A stretch of DNA of 64,000 nt, taken from the IMG/VR virus record IMGVR_UViG_3300049595_004693, positions 1 through 64,000 of that record, one strand, 5' to 3'. This DNA comes from a virus. A program made the translations under genes and the position numbers. Position 1 is the first letter of the stretch, and each line of letters begins with the position of its first letter. Under the pieces are notes generated by a model. That model saw nothing but the letters and a program-made list of their open reading frames with translations. It was not told the origin of the DNA and ran no database searches. Shown piece after piece: positions 34,478 to 41,882 of the stretch.

Positions 34478-34915
34478 CTAAGTGATCACACAGCACTCCT
34501 TAAAACCCCAAACTGTAAAGCCATAGCGATGAATTTGAATAAAAGCGGGTTTATAGGTCACCGACCCGCCATTGAATGAACCAGGTTTACCGGCGGCATC
34601 TTGGAAGTACTTGTCGCAGTCTCTAAAAGCCTTTAGAGCATCTTCCTGGCATTTATAGGCGTCGTTAGGCATGTAATAAGATCCTCCCACTAGGCTAGTA
34701 AACTTTTCAGGGTTACCAAAGCCCAACACCTTGCGTGGTGCATCATAATCAGAGGCATCATCGGAGACGGACACGATGACCACGCTTCCGTTGTCCGCAG
34801 TGTACCACAAGAGACTAGGAAGCAATGCGGCTAGTGGTCGATACTTCTCACCGCTTAGAGATAATTCGGAAAGGCTTTTAATGGACTCAATGACTGACTT
34901 GACTTGATTATTCAT
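34478..34915 (-). CDS. hypothetical protein (145 aa)
   Basis: The ATG at 34915 is chosen over one at 34948. Beta-rich with a Cys-containing C-terminus; no motif was recognised. First gene of the amidotransferase/amidoligase cluster. TATAAT sits one base before the ATG with TTGGCC 17 bases further up, but that spacing would start transcription inside the gene, so the promoter is unclear. Confidence 0.6.
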   Translation of the reverse strand: MNNQVKSVIESIKSLSELSLSGEKYRPLAALLPSLLWYTADNGSVVIVSVSDDASDYDAPRKVLGFGNPEKFTSLVGGSYYMPNDAYKCQEDALKAFRDCDKYFQDAAGKPGSFNGGSVTYKPAFIQIHRYGFTVWGFKECCVIT

Positions 34916-34988
34916 GATTATAAGGTGTTGCATCGAGCGGGCCAACACAAAACCTTAATGATATCGCGGAATGCTGAGACGGAATGCT

Positions 34989-35027
34989 GTAAAACTTTCA
35001 GGCAGAGTCTAAGCCTTAGACACCTAG
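34989..35027. repeat. diverged repeat, copy 1
   Basis: The 39 bases here and 36071-36111 share most positions, including AACTTT, AGGCAG and CTTA cores at matching spacing. The two copies bracket the AT-rich region and lie upstream of two - strand genes. Copy 1 contains the stem GTCTAA-gcc-TTAGAC. Confidence 0.5.
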
Positions 35028-35028
35028 T

Positions 35029-35248
35029 CCCTATATATATATATATATATAAGAATATAATTATAATACATATATTAAGTATTATTAAATAGAATATAAT
35101 ACATATTAAGTATAATATAATAAGTATTAAGTAGATATTAATAGTATATAGTAACTATTATTAGTATATAGTTAACTTAACTAATATAAAGTAACTACTA
35201 GTATATAGTAGCTACTAAGATATATTAAGTATTTATATATAATATGAA
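35029..35248. other. AT-rich non-coding region, candidate replication origin
   Basis: About 220 bases that are almost all A/T. It starts with an alternating TA run (35032-35051), followed by several copies of ATTAAGTAT-like and AGTATATAGTA-like words. No ORF is supported. Such DNA melts easily. With the iterated 17-bp elements about 1 kb away and duplicated flanking blocks, it is the best origin candidate in the window. This is inference. Confidence 0.45.
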
Positions 35249-35270
35249 TCACTTAATAAAAATTAAGTGA
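35249..35270. repeat. perfect inverted repeat, 9-bp arms
   Basis: TCACTTAAT, four A bases, ATTAAGTGA. At the edge of the AT-rich region; it may be a protein-binding dyad or a second terminator for - strand transcription. Confidence 0.5.
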
Positions 35271-35271
35271 A

Positions 35272-35324
35272 CTTAGAGAGAGGCTCTAAGAGGATATAAA
35301 ACACTTGAGCGAAAGCGCAAGTGT
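35272..35324 (-). terminator. tandem hairpins, likely terminator of the gene at 35382
   Basis: Read on the - strand, the first hairpin has 7-bp arms ACACTTG/CAAGTGT (35301-35324) with an inner GC pair and is followed by TTTTAT, a rho-independent pattern. A second hairpin, CTTAGAG/CTCTAAG (35272-35290), follows. They lie about 60 bases after the stop of the gene ending at 35382. Confidence 0.55.
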
Positions 35325-35381
35325 GTGAAAGGACAGGGGAATGAGAGATGAGAAAAGATGGAGGTACTAGCTCTGCAATTT

Positions 35382-35747
35382 CTATGCCAAGTCCCAATAT
35401 TCCTCACCCAATAAATAACTCGACTTGGTAGGATACTCGGTAACACTCAATGTCCCCAACACTTCGGAGTCACCATTGAGATAAAACCTAGTAACCTTAT
35501 GATTTTCAATATAAATTAAACTTGACAACATAGCTTTCTTAGCAATATCAAGTACTTGATTCTCTTGATAAGAGTCAACACAAATAACTAGAATAACACA
35601 TTGACCATTCTGTGTCAAGTATTGCAAAGGTATATTGCAATCTTTAAGCCAATTATAGGCCCATTGAGTAGCCTCTAAGTTAGTAGAACTAGAACGCTCT
35701 GAACGATTAAGATTTAAAATATATCCTTTATGCTCTAATGCAATCAT
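35382..35747 (-). CDS. hypothetical protein (121 aa)
   Basis: The ATG at 35747 has AAAGG seven bases upstream and is preferred; a TTG at 35771 overlapping the previous TGA is possible. Alpha/beta, aromatic-rich, with no motif recognised. It and the 50-residue gene before it form an isolated - strand pair in the regulatory region. Confidence 0.6.
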   Translation of the reverse strand: MIALEHKGYILNLNRSERSSSTNLEATQWAYNWLKDCNIPLQYLTQNGQCVILVICVDSYQENQVLDIAKKAMLSSLIYIENHKVTRFYLNGDSEVLGTLSVTEYPTKSSYLLGEEYWDLA

Positions 35748-35767
35748 ATCATAGCCTTTCGTATAAG

Positions 35768-35920
35768 TCAAGCAGCTATAGACTCATTGTCGACCATGTT
35801 GGCCAACTTGTCAATCTCTAAAGCTAGCAGATTAGCTATCACATAATCGGTAGGACAAGCCTCAAGAGAGTCTCTTAGGGCTTTGATACTTCTGATTAGT
35901 TCTAATACTTCAGGTGTCAT
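35768..35920 (-). CDS. small helical protein (50 aa)
   Basis: ATG at 35920, stop overlapping the possible TTG of the next gene. A leucine-rich acidic helix. The spacer upstream holds a dyad (35935-35949). Too short to assign; the coding look of the sequence and the coupled position support it. Confidence 0.55.
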   Translation of the reverse strand: MTPEVLELIRSIKALRDSLEACPTDYVIANLLALEIDKLANMVDNESIAA

Positions 35921-35934
35921 ACAATTACCACGAT

Positions 35935-35949
35935 ATATCCTTAGGATAT
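35935..35949. promoter_or_regulatory. operator-like dyad ATATCC-N3-GGATAT
   Basis: Perfect 6-bp inverted arms with a three-base centre, 15 bases before the ATG of the 50-residue gene. A TTGACT lies further upstream on the - strand at a plausible -35 distance. Confidence 0.35.
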
Positions 35950-36012
35950 CAGGGAATGATATTGAGTCAAGGTTATTTTGTGGACTCTGATAACTCTCAT
36001 GCTATAGGGTAT

Positions 36013-36300
36013 TGCATAGGCAATGCCAGAAATAAACTAATGATAATGCTATGTGTCAATGGAGATTAGTGTAGAACTTTTAGGCAGTGTATAGTTCTTA
36101 TGCACTCATAGTTTTTATGCAAGGACTATACCACAATAGCTTGGCATATATCTTGCAATAAAACATTTTGATTGGCAAGGGAATTGCTATAGCAAGAATC
36201 GTGCCAGATTAGAGCTGGCATAGAGCTTGCAGGGGGAATGCTGTGTGCAAGTATAGTGCCAGGCATGGGGATTGCAGGGGGGGTGCAAGAAGTGTGCCAG
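36013..36300. repeat. iterated 17-bp element TGCAAG-N5-TGCCAG, eight copies
   Basis: Copies at 36013-36029 (+), 36141-36157 (-), 36172-36188 (-, degenerate), 36191-36207 (+), 36215-36231 (-), 36246-36262 (+), 36260-36276 (-, two mismatches) and 36284-36300 (+). Each is two direct half-sites TGCmAG set 11 bp apart, one helical turn. The spacing is constant in all copies while the N5 varies, so protein contact at two faces is likely. Not a CRISPR: units are too short and irregularly spaced. Candidates are origin iterons or a regulator-binding array. Confidence 0.7.
36071..36111. repeat. diverged repeat, copy 2
   Basis: Partner of 34989-35027. It lies within the iteron region and before the + strand HNH gene. 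Confidence 0.5.
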
Positions 36301-36389
36301 GGGGGGGGTAGGGTACTTTTTACGGGGATTAAATATCGATAGTGATATCCAACAGATAAGTCATTTTTCTCACAAATTACCGTGTTACC

Positions 36390-36405
36390 TAACAAGTTAG
36401 TGTAT
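36390..36405 (+). promoter_or_regulatory. late promoter candidate ahead of HNH gene
   Basis: Exact TAACAAGTTA (36390-36399), then GTG and TAT. The first ATG (36404) begins at position 15 of the motif, the same geometry as at 63345-63361. A transcript starting at position 15 would be leaderless. Confidence 0.65.
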
Positions 36406-37318
36406 GGCAACATGGATGAAAAAAGAATGTTCTAAGTGTAAGAAATCACTAAGCTATGGCATAGTGAACACCTACTCTAACAGCTCAGTATACGCTATTA
36501 ATAAGCAGCTAAAGCCCTGGAACGGCTCTATATGCCCTCGATGCAATAGAGAAAAGAAAATAGCCGAGAAGAAGCTCGTAGTACTTGAGAACATAAAATG
36601 CCACACCTGTCAATCAGAATTTACCCCTCGCAATCGTCAGGCAAAGTATTGCTCTTCTAGATGTAGAGTGGTCATGACTATGCGGCGTAAAATAAAGCCG
36701 ACTAAGCCAAAAAACGACTGTGTAGTGTGCCTAACACCCAACTCGGCCACGAGATTATATTGCGGCAGCCAGTGTCAGTCAAAAGCTGCATACCTTAGAA
36801 ACAAGGTAGAACGAGTTTGTATCGAGTGTGGCAACTCTCCCGCTAAAAGCAAATACTGCTCCGCTACGTGTAGGTCAAAAGCTAACAGACGGCCCGCGAA
36901 ACCCAGATCGCATAAAGTAAAAAAATGTGTTACCTGCGGGTCGGAGTTCCGCCCTCGCGGAAAGCAGTTATATTGCGATAATCCCTGTCGCCGACCAAAA
37001 CCATCTATAAATCGAGAGAGTCTTAGAAAGTATAAAAAAATAGCTAGGAAGAAAAGAAAGCTGTGGGAACGTAGGGCATGTCCTCGTTGGGTTAAAGGAA
37101 GCGATTTATTAAAAATAGAGGCTTCTAAGCCTGGGCCAGAATATCATCTAGACCACATCATCCCACTAAAGCACCCTTTGGTGTGTGGACTTCACGTACC
37201 CGAAAATCTCCAATGGCTCAAAAAAGAAGAGAATGAGTTTAAGAACAATAAGTGGGACGGCACAGAGACTAACGAAAGTTGGAAGGTGGAGTTTGAGAAG
37301 TCCCGTTCTAAGTCGTAG
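36404..37318 (+). CDS. HNH homing-type endonuclease with multiple zinc knuckles
   Basis: The N-terminal 200 residues hold about five Cys4 knuckles (CSKCKK...CPRC, CHTC...CSSRC, CVVC...CGSQC, CIEC...CSATC, CVTC...CDNPC), probably DNA-binding. The C-terminal HNH core is LDHIIPLKHPLVCGLHVPEN, followed by NLQWL and ENEFKNNKW. The start is 36404 or the in-frame ATG at 36416. It is the only + strand gene in the 8-50 kb early region and brings its own late-type promoter, as expected for a free-standing mobile endonuclease. Confidence 0.85.
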   Translation: MATWMKKECSKCKKSLSYGIVNTYSNSSVYAINKQLKPWNGSICPRCNREKKIAEKKLVVLENIKCHTCQSEFTPRNRQAKYCSSRCRVVMTMRRKIKPTKPKNDCVVCLTPNSATRLYCGSQCQSKAAYLRNKVERVCIECGNSPAKSKYCSATCRSKANRRPAKPRSHKVKKCVTCGSEFRPRGKQLYCDNPCRRPKPSINRESLRKYKKIARKKRKLWERRACPRWVKGSDLLKIEASKPGPEYHLDHIIPLKHPLVCGLHVPENLQWLKKEENEFKNNKWDGTETNESWKVEFEKSRSKS

Positions 37319-37344
37319 TCAAATATTCACTCAACTAACTCAGT

Positions 37345-37638
37345 TTACAAATCCACCACAGCGGCCTTGTAGCTCACAAACTCATATGCGGCCACACCCT
37401 GTTCATTAACACCTCTGAGCCGATACTCCACTTGTTTTATGAAGTCCATACTAGGGATTCTATCTGAGCCTACGACGAGCCTAGGCACTATGGGCGCCAG
37501 TATAGGCACAACTAGCGTAGGCCCGCTGAAGTCCTGCACGTAGATAATATGCTTAATGCTCGCCACTTCGCCATCTTCGGTGTAATGTACGGGAGGGCCG
37601 AATAGTATTTTCGTGCTACGTCCACCTCTCATAAGCAT
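37345..37638 (-). CDS. hypothetical protein (97 aa)
   Basis: Overlaps the end of the nucleotidyltransferase gene by 23 bp; it may start at 37638 or at the ATG six bases later. Beta-rich with proline-containing turns. No family was recognised. Confidence 0.55.
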   Translation of the reverse strand: MLMRGGRSTKILFGPPVHYTEDGEVASIKHIIYVQDFSGPTLVVPILAPIVPRLVVGSDRIPSMDFIKQVEYRLRGVNEQGVAAYEFVSYKAAVVDL

Positions 37639-38608
37639 CTAAAATAATCTCATCAGCCAGCTCAAGGTCTGGCTTCTCCGGTAAGGAGCTTCTCTGTTGA
37701 GCAGACACAACGTCGACCAACCCCTGCTCAATTACCTCGGCCACTTGCTCATAAGGAAGCTGTCCCGTTTTAATCTTCGTAAGAAGCTCCCTGTCAGGAC
37801 GAGGGAATGTAATATGCCCCGTACGCAGAAGCTCAACAGCCTGAGAATTTACGCGTACAGCGTGGGATAGAGCCTTCCAATCCACGCCTCCAGCAAGATG
37901 AGCCTTCTGAGCCCGCTTGCCATATTCGTTTAGCATCTTATTGGTAATCTCTAAAGCATACTTCACCTTGGCGTGAAACGGAATTTTGCGCCCGTTTATG
38001 TGAAGATGAGGGGCGTCAGTAGCGCCTTTAGGTCCACGACACATAATGATCTCAATAAGGGGTGTTTTTTCTAATGAGATGAGATCGGATGATTCCCTAA
38101 TCAGCCCATTAAGCCACGCCACATTCTGCTCTAACGTGGTGTCTAAATCTAGAGTTTCGAGAAGCTCCGCCGTACGCTTTAAAGCGTCCATTCTGGAACC
38201 TTTAATCCCGTATTTGGCGGCTTGCTGCCTAGCATACCCCATAAAGGCCGAGACGTTTTTAGAAATAAGGCGGTGCCTATTGTAGTATATCTCGTGCATT
38301 ACCTCAAAGCTCTTGCCCGCGTCTAGTGTTGTTTGTCGATATCCAAATAGTACATCTAACGCCACAGTTTGACCTTGCGTCAGAAGCTCTAAATAACGCG
38401 CTAGGCTAAAATACTCTTGGTCTACATCTTCCGCTGTGTTCCTTTCCGCGTGCTCTTTTGAGCGGGAAATAGAAATGGTTGGTCGCGAGCGACCTAAGAA
38501 TAGCTCTTTTTTAGATGGGATATATACTCCCTTATAATCTTTGTCAGACTCCGGAGTATTGGTGCCATATAAGTGGCTCCCAAAGAGCATTTTAAAACAC
38601 AGATTCAT
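37616..38608 (-). CDS. predicted nucleotidyltransferase (pol-beta superfamily)
   Basis: The N-terminal signature LFGSHLYGTNTPESDKDYKG is the GS(x)yGt-SDxD core of stand-alone nucleotidyltransferases of the COG3541/RlaP-like type. The remaining helical 230 residues are typical of that group. The reaction would transfer a nucleotide to an unknown acceptor, possibly RNA or protein. The ATG overlaps the upstream stop (ATGA). Confidence 0.78.
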   Translation of the reverse strand: MNLCFKMLFGSHLYGTNTPESDKDYKGVYIPSKKELFLGRSRPTISISRSKEHAERNTAEDVDQEYFSLARYLELLTQGQTVALDVLFGYRQTTLDAGKSFEVMHEIYYNRHRLISKNVSAFMGYARQQAAKYGIKGSRMDALKRTAELLETLDLDTTLEQNVAWLNGLIRESSDLISLEKTPLIEIIMCRGPKGATDAPHLHINGRKIPFHAKVKYALEITNKMLNEYGKRAQKAHLAGGVDWKALSHAVRVNSQAVELLRTGHITFPRPDRELLTKIKTGQLPYEQVAEVIEQGLVDVVSAQQRSSLPEKPDLELADEIILDAYERWT

Positions 38609-38820
38609 TCAAACCCTACGTAGTCTAGGAAAGCTTGATAACCTTTGGTAGAGTCGCAATTTGAATATTCCGCCAAGTCGGCCTCAAATAAAAGCTCAGG
38701 AGTAAACACACTAGGCGCCAGCTTATTTAGCTTTTTAAAGAGGCTACTAACGCAGGCAGGGCACCCGCTGTCCGCAGTAGCACATATTCTGGCGATATTT
38801 AAAGCTTGCTCTCTAGTCAT
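38605..38820 (-). CDS. hypothetical protein (71 aa)
   Basis: A helical, Cys-containing small protein (ATADSGCPACVSSL). Coupled on both sides by four-base overlaps. No family was recognised. Confidence 0.6.
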   Translation of the reverse strand: MTREQALNIARICATADSGCPACVSSLFKKLNKLAPSVFTPELLFEADLAEYSNCDSTKGYQAFLDYVGFE

Positions 38821-38981
38821 TTATCCCCCACAGGAATTTCAATAGTGAACAATAAAACGAATGGAGATATCACCGCGAGCGCCGCTATACAAATAGCAAC
38901 TGCTAAAAGACCTGCGGGCGCTATCAGCATGAGCCCAATGCGCTCAGGCCATTTTAACTTTCTAGTTTTTCTTAATTTCAT
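38817..38981 (-). CDS. small membrane protein (54 aa)
   Basis: A basic N-terminus (KLRKTRKLKW) is followed by one long or two short hydrophobic helices (LMLIAPAGLLAVAICIAALA, then VISPFVLLF). The start lies 20 bp inside the phosphoesterase gene end; the stop overlaps the next ATG (ATGA). Fills the gap between called genes. Confidence 0.6.
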   Translation of the reverse strand: MKLRKTRKLKWPERIGLMLIAPAGLLAVAICIAALAVISPFVLLFTIEIPVGDK

Positions 38982-39582
38982 TTAACACTTCCTCTAAGCT
39001 AGCTGGACGCATATACCAAGTGGCGCCTGGCGCGTCAACGCCTACGTTTAACATTAGTGTACCATTAGATGTTCGCTTTGTCAACCAGCGCTCATGAACG
39101 TGCCCGCAGAGGAGCGTCAGCCCTTCATCTTTGGGGCGATGCTTGAGGTAGCGAATTGTTGTCGGCTGATCCTGATAAGTGTCTTCTACATCTTCGTAAG
39201 GGAAATGGCACAAGGCGAAGCGCTCATCTTCTAGAACAAGCTCTAGTTGCGTTTGTACAGAAGCCCACCCTAAGTCGAGATACTTCTGAACCCAGGTATG
39301 ATACTTCTCGGGAGTTTTGCCCTTATTGGAGGAATGAGGCTTATCATGATTTCCTAGGATAAGATGCTTAGTGCCGTTGAGTCTATGTAGCACGGCCTCC
39401 ACCTCACGTTCATGGAAACTAAAGTCTCCTAAATGATACACTAGATCCGTAGGACCCACCTGAGCGTTCCAGCTATTGATGAGTACCTCGCGCATCTCTT
39501 CTACGTTCCGAAAGGGTCTATTGCAGTACTTAATTATATTCGCATGCCCGTAGTGAGTGTCGCTAGTAAAGAATACGCTCAT
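38962..39582 (-). CDS. calcineurin-like metallophosphoesterase
   Basis: The complete metal-binding series is present: SDTHYGH, GDFSF, LGNHD, then CHFPY and GHVHE. At 206 aa it is a minimal single-domain enzyme that could be a phosphodiesterase or phosphatase on nucleotides or RNA ends. An N-terminal relic of another such gene lies about 300 bases upstream. Confidence 0.85.
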   Translation of the reverse strand: MSVFFTSDTHYGHANIIKYCNRPFRNVEEMREVLINSWNAQVGPTDLVYHLGDFSFHEREVEAVLHRLNGTKHLILGNHDKPHSSNKGKTPEKYHTWVQKYLDLGWASVQTQLELVLEDERFALCHFPYEDVEDTYQDQPTTIRYLKHRPKDEGLTLLCGHVHERWLTKRTSNGTLMLNVGVDAPGATWYMRPASLEEVLNEIKKN

Positions 39583-39875
39583 ACATTTTTTAATGCCATA
39601 TTTATAGCAGCTAACCGCTGCTTAAGCTCCGCATTTTCTTTTTCTAGCTTCTCGATATACTCTTTGTCTTTGAGTACGAGTTGAACATTCCGACTTATTT
39701 CCACCCTATTAACCTCAGGATTGAACCCCAGTCTAAGTTCAGATGTATGCACCTCGATAAGATTTCTAGATATAAAGTCATTAAGCTGACCTAATATCGC
39801 CATTTCGGTTTGTCGAGCTGTTTCTTCAGCAACCTTACTTGCCAATAGATCTATCGCAGTTGTATTGTAAATCAT
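39579..39875 (-). CDS. hypothetical coiled-coil protein (98 aa)
   Basis: An alpha/beta N-terminal part followed by a C-terminal coiled coil (EKLEKENAELKQRLAAI). Coupled by ATGA to the phosphoesterase downstream and to the relic upstream. Confidence 0.6.
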   Translation of the reverse strand: MIYNTTAIDLLASKVAEETARQTEMAILGQLNDFISRNLIEVHTSELRLGFNPEVNRVEISRNVQLVLKDKEYIEKLEKENAELKQRLAAINMALKNV

Positions 39876-39986
39876 AAATAAACCACCTTAAAAGCATTCA
39901 CCGCTTGATATATTTTGTCCATCATGGCTGCATTAACTAAAATACTATCGCCCATGCGTGTCAGAAACCACCACGAGTTTTTTCAT
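39872..39986 (-). pseudogene. metallophosphoesterase relic, frameshifted and truncated
   Basis: The ATG at 39986 (overlapping the previous TGA) encodes a clear phosphoesterase N-terminus, KKLVVVSDTHG, then hits a stop after 13 codons. Removing one G of the GGG at about 39951-39953 restores GDSILVNAAMMDKIYQAV and an open frame to a TGA overlapping the next ATG. Everything after about residue 37 (GD, GNHD, GHxH motifs) is missing. So the gene has both a frameshift and a large deletion. Confidence 0.6.
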
Positions 39987-40486
39987 GACCACCACGACCC
40001 AGAATATTTTGTCACCATCGTGTCTGCTAGCCGCCTATCTCGCTGCCGTAGTAGATCAGTACGTTTGGTCATTAGCATTATTTCTTTGTGGTGCTGTGTT
40101 TCTAGCTCTACGCTTTTTACCCAAACACCATCTTTAAGATATTCCCAAGACATTACAAAAAATCCGTCAGAGTTTTCTTTAAGTATCTGTCTATAGTTTA
40201 CATTAAAAACAAATTTTTTGTGATCTTCCAACAGATCATCATAAAAGAAATCTGTCGTAATGCGCTCTAGAAGCTTAATTAAAATGCGTAGTGACTGTAG
40301 TTGGCGCTTTTCATATTGCACAAACTTAGAGTCTTTATGTAATTGCTTGTAGAGCCTTTTATATTTGTATAGGAGAATATTATCTACAAAGGCGTAATCC
40401 CAATCCCTATCTTTCCAGATGACGGGAGCCCACTCGATTACGCGCAGAATATTTTGAAAAAAGCTCCTAAGACTTCGCACGCTCAT
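39983..40486 (-). CDS. hypothetical protein (167 aa)
   Basis: Helical and basic at the start, Trp/Tyr-rich. ATG at 40486 (or GTG at 40480, which has GAGG six bases upstream). Overlaps the pyrophosphatase end. No family was recognised. Confidence 0.6.
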   Translation of the reverse strand: MSVRSLRSFFQNILRVIEWAPVIWKDRDWDYAFVDNILLYKYKRLYKQLHKDSKFVQYEKRQLQSLRILIKLLERITTDFFYDDLLEDHKKFVFNVNYRQILKENSDGFFVMSWEYLKDGVWVKSVELETQHHKEIMLMTKRTDLLRQRDRRLADTMVTKYSGSWWS

Positions 40487-40949
40487 CCTCAAGCATCTTT
40501 ATAAAGTTCTCCGTAGACTTTTTAAAAGCTCGCTCAATATCCTTCTTGCTTCGACTTACGCCCAATACCTCAAACCCTTTTTTATATCGCCCAAGGTATA
40601 GAATAATATCTGGCAATAGAGAATGTTCTATCCAGCTACGCACATTCTCCACATCAACTGTCTCGTTAGGTACAACATAAGCTACTAGCTTATCATCCCG
40701 CACCCCGTTATCCATACCTCTAATTAAGGCGACCGCCTGAGCGATCACTCTAGTTTTGGGAGGTATAGACTCACGACTATAAATAAATACGTCTAGAGCG
40801 TCCCCGTCCTCTTCTAGTGTTCCCGGAATATATCCATAATTTGAAGGGGTGCCTACGGGCAATACTCGGTCCAAAAAAAGTTCGCCTGATCTGATCTCAT
40901 ATTTATGAGCAGTGCCGTACGGCATTTCAACTATTGCGGTAAGGAGCAT
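40467..40949 (-). CDS. ppa: inorganic pyrophosphatase (family I)
   Basis: Hydrolyses PPi released by DNA synthesis, pulling polymerisation forward. Family landmarks: EMPYGTAHKYEI, the YGYIPGTL loop and the metal-binding EDGDALDVFI (Ala where Pro is usual), with a later Asp pair in GVRDDKLVAY. About 160 residues is normal. Uncommon in phages but complete here. Confidence 0.9.
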   Translation of the reverse strand: MLLTAIVEMPYGTAHKYEIRSGELFLDRVLPVGTPSNYGYIPGTLEEDGDALDVFIYSRESIPPKTRVIAQAVALIRGMDNGVRDDKLVAYVVPNETVDVENVRSWIEHSLLPDIILYLGRYKKGFEVLGVSRSKKDIERAFKKSTENFIKMLEDERAKS

Positions 40950-41232
40950 ATTTTTTCTTTAGCCTCGAGAGTTTTTTGTTCATGCTGAGCATAAGCACCA
41001 CTGTGAAGCTTCGCTCTTTTTCTCTACTAGAAATAATTTTACGAATACGAGAGAATCTGTGGAATTTAATCAGGCGGGACAACAGTGGAAACTTGCTAAG
41101 TCTCTTCTTACCACTTTCGATGCGATACTGAAGTCGAAAGCTTCGAGCCAAAAGCTTTTCTACAAATTCCTGAAGCTTGTCGATGCCGTCTAGCGTATCG
41201 ATTACGTCTTGATAACTCACACATCTTCCCAA
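40927..41232 (-). CDS. hypothetical basic helical protein (101 aa)
   Basis: Arg/Lys-rich helices. Overlaps the pyrophosphatase start by 23 bp and the previous gene by 16 bp. No family was recognised. Confidence 0.55.
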   Translation of the reverse strand: MGRCVSYQDVIDTLDGIDKLQEFVEKLLARSFRLQYRIESGKKRLSKFPLLSRLIKFHRFSRIRKIISSREKERSFTVVLMLSMNKKLSRLKKKYAPYRNS

Positions 41233-41459
41233 TAAATAGTTAAATAATCATCAAATGCACTTCCAACAATAGTATATCCTAAATTAGCTAAACTAATTCT
41301 AACATTTGGCGTAGCTACATTTCTGGATATTTGAAGGTCCGTCGCTGCTCTAAGTCTAGCTGCATTTTCAATTTCATTAAGAATACTATATAAAAATTCT
41401 TTATCACGAAGTGGTTGTGATTCTTTAGCAATCCTTAAAGCTTCTTTAGCACTTAGCAC
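41217..41459 (-). CDS. hypothetical protein (80 aa)
   Basis: A helical N-terminus, then a small beta domain. Overlaps neighbours on both sides. Local A+T content is higher than in the adjoining gene. No motif was recognised. Confidence 0.6.
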   Translation of the reverse strand: MLSAKEALRIAKESQPLRDKEFLYSILNEIENAARLRAATDLQISRNVATPNVRISLANLGYTIVGSAFDDYLTIYWEDV

Positions 41460-41664
41460 GATTAATCCTCCTGCTTACGCGAGCTATTTTGTTACGCACA
41501 TTACGTTTTGCCTTATCCACACACTTTTGTTTAGGCGCTCGGCGCATTAAAGCCCTTAGACGACGAAACTCCTTACGATTGAGTTTTGGGGCCTTAAGCT
41601 GAGGCGTGCTCGCGTTCGCTTCGGCTGTAGAAAGCTCTCCAAGTTCGGTGATATCAGTGCTCAT
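41446..41664 (-). CDS. small basic protein (72 aa)
   Basis: The C-terminal half is very rich in Arg/Lys (RKEFRRLRALMRRAPKQK), so it is a likely nucleic-acid-binding protein; the N-terminus is acidic. ATGA overlap with the gene upstream. Confidence 0.55.
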   Translation of the reverse strand: MSTDITELGELSTAEANASTPQLKAPKLNRKEFRRLRALMRRAPKQKCVDKAKRNVRNKIARVSRRINRAKC

Positions 41665-41882
41665 TCAATAGCTTCTTTCTTTTTTGTTGATTTAAATGGT
41701 TCAGGAGCCTGAATCCACTCAGGCACCATTTCTAATTTTACAACGCCACATTTCTTAGCGCAAGTAGAATATTTTAAAAGCTGAGCTACAGAGGAATATG
41801 CCTCAACATAGTGTTTATCTACACCCTCCGATAGAGTGGTGCCACAAACATACCACACTTGTTTTTTTTCTTTATTTTTCAA
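41661..41882 (-). CDS. hypothetical protein (73 aa)
   Basis: TTG start with GGGAG upstream, overlapping the previous stop. Contains a CAKKCGVV segment; no complete metal site. Function unknown. Confidence 0.55.
   Translation of the reverse strand: MKNKEKKQVWYVCGTTLSEGVDKHYVEAYSSVAQLLKYSTCAKKCGVVKLEMVPEWIQAPEPFKSTKKKEAIE

Noticed and set aside
36013-36300. CRISPR-like array
   Set aside because: Units are 17 bp, in both orientations, irregularly spaced, with no spacers of constant length and no cas genes.
36126-36413. 95-residue - strand ORF over the iteron array
   Set aside because: Low-complexity Pro/Ile sequence created by the repeated TGCCAG/TGCAAG elements; no ribosome site and no coding character.
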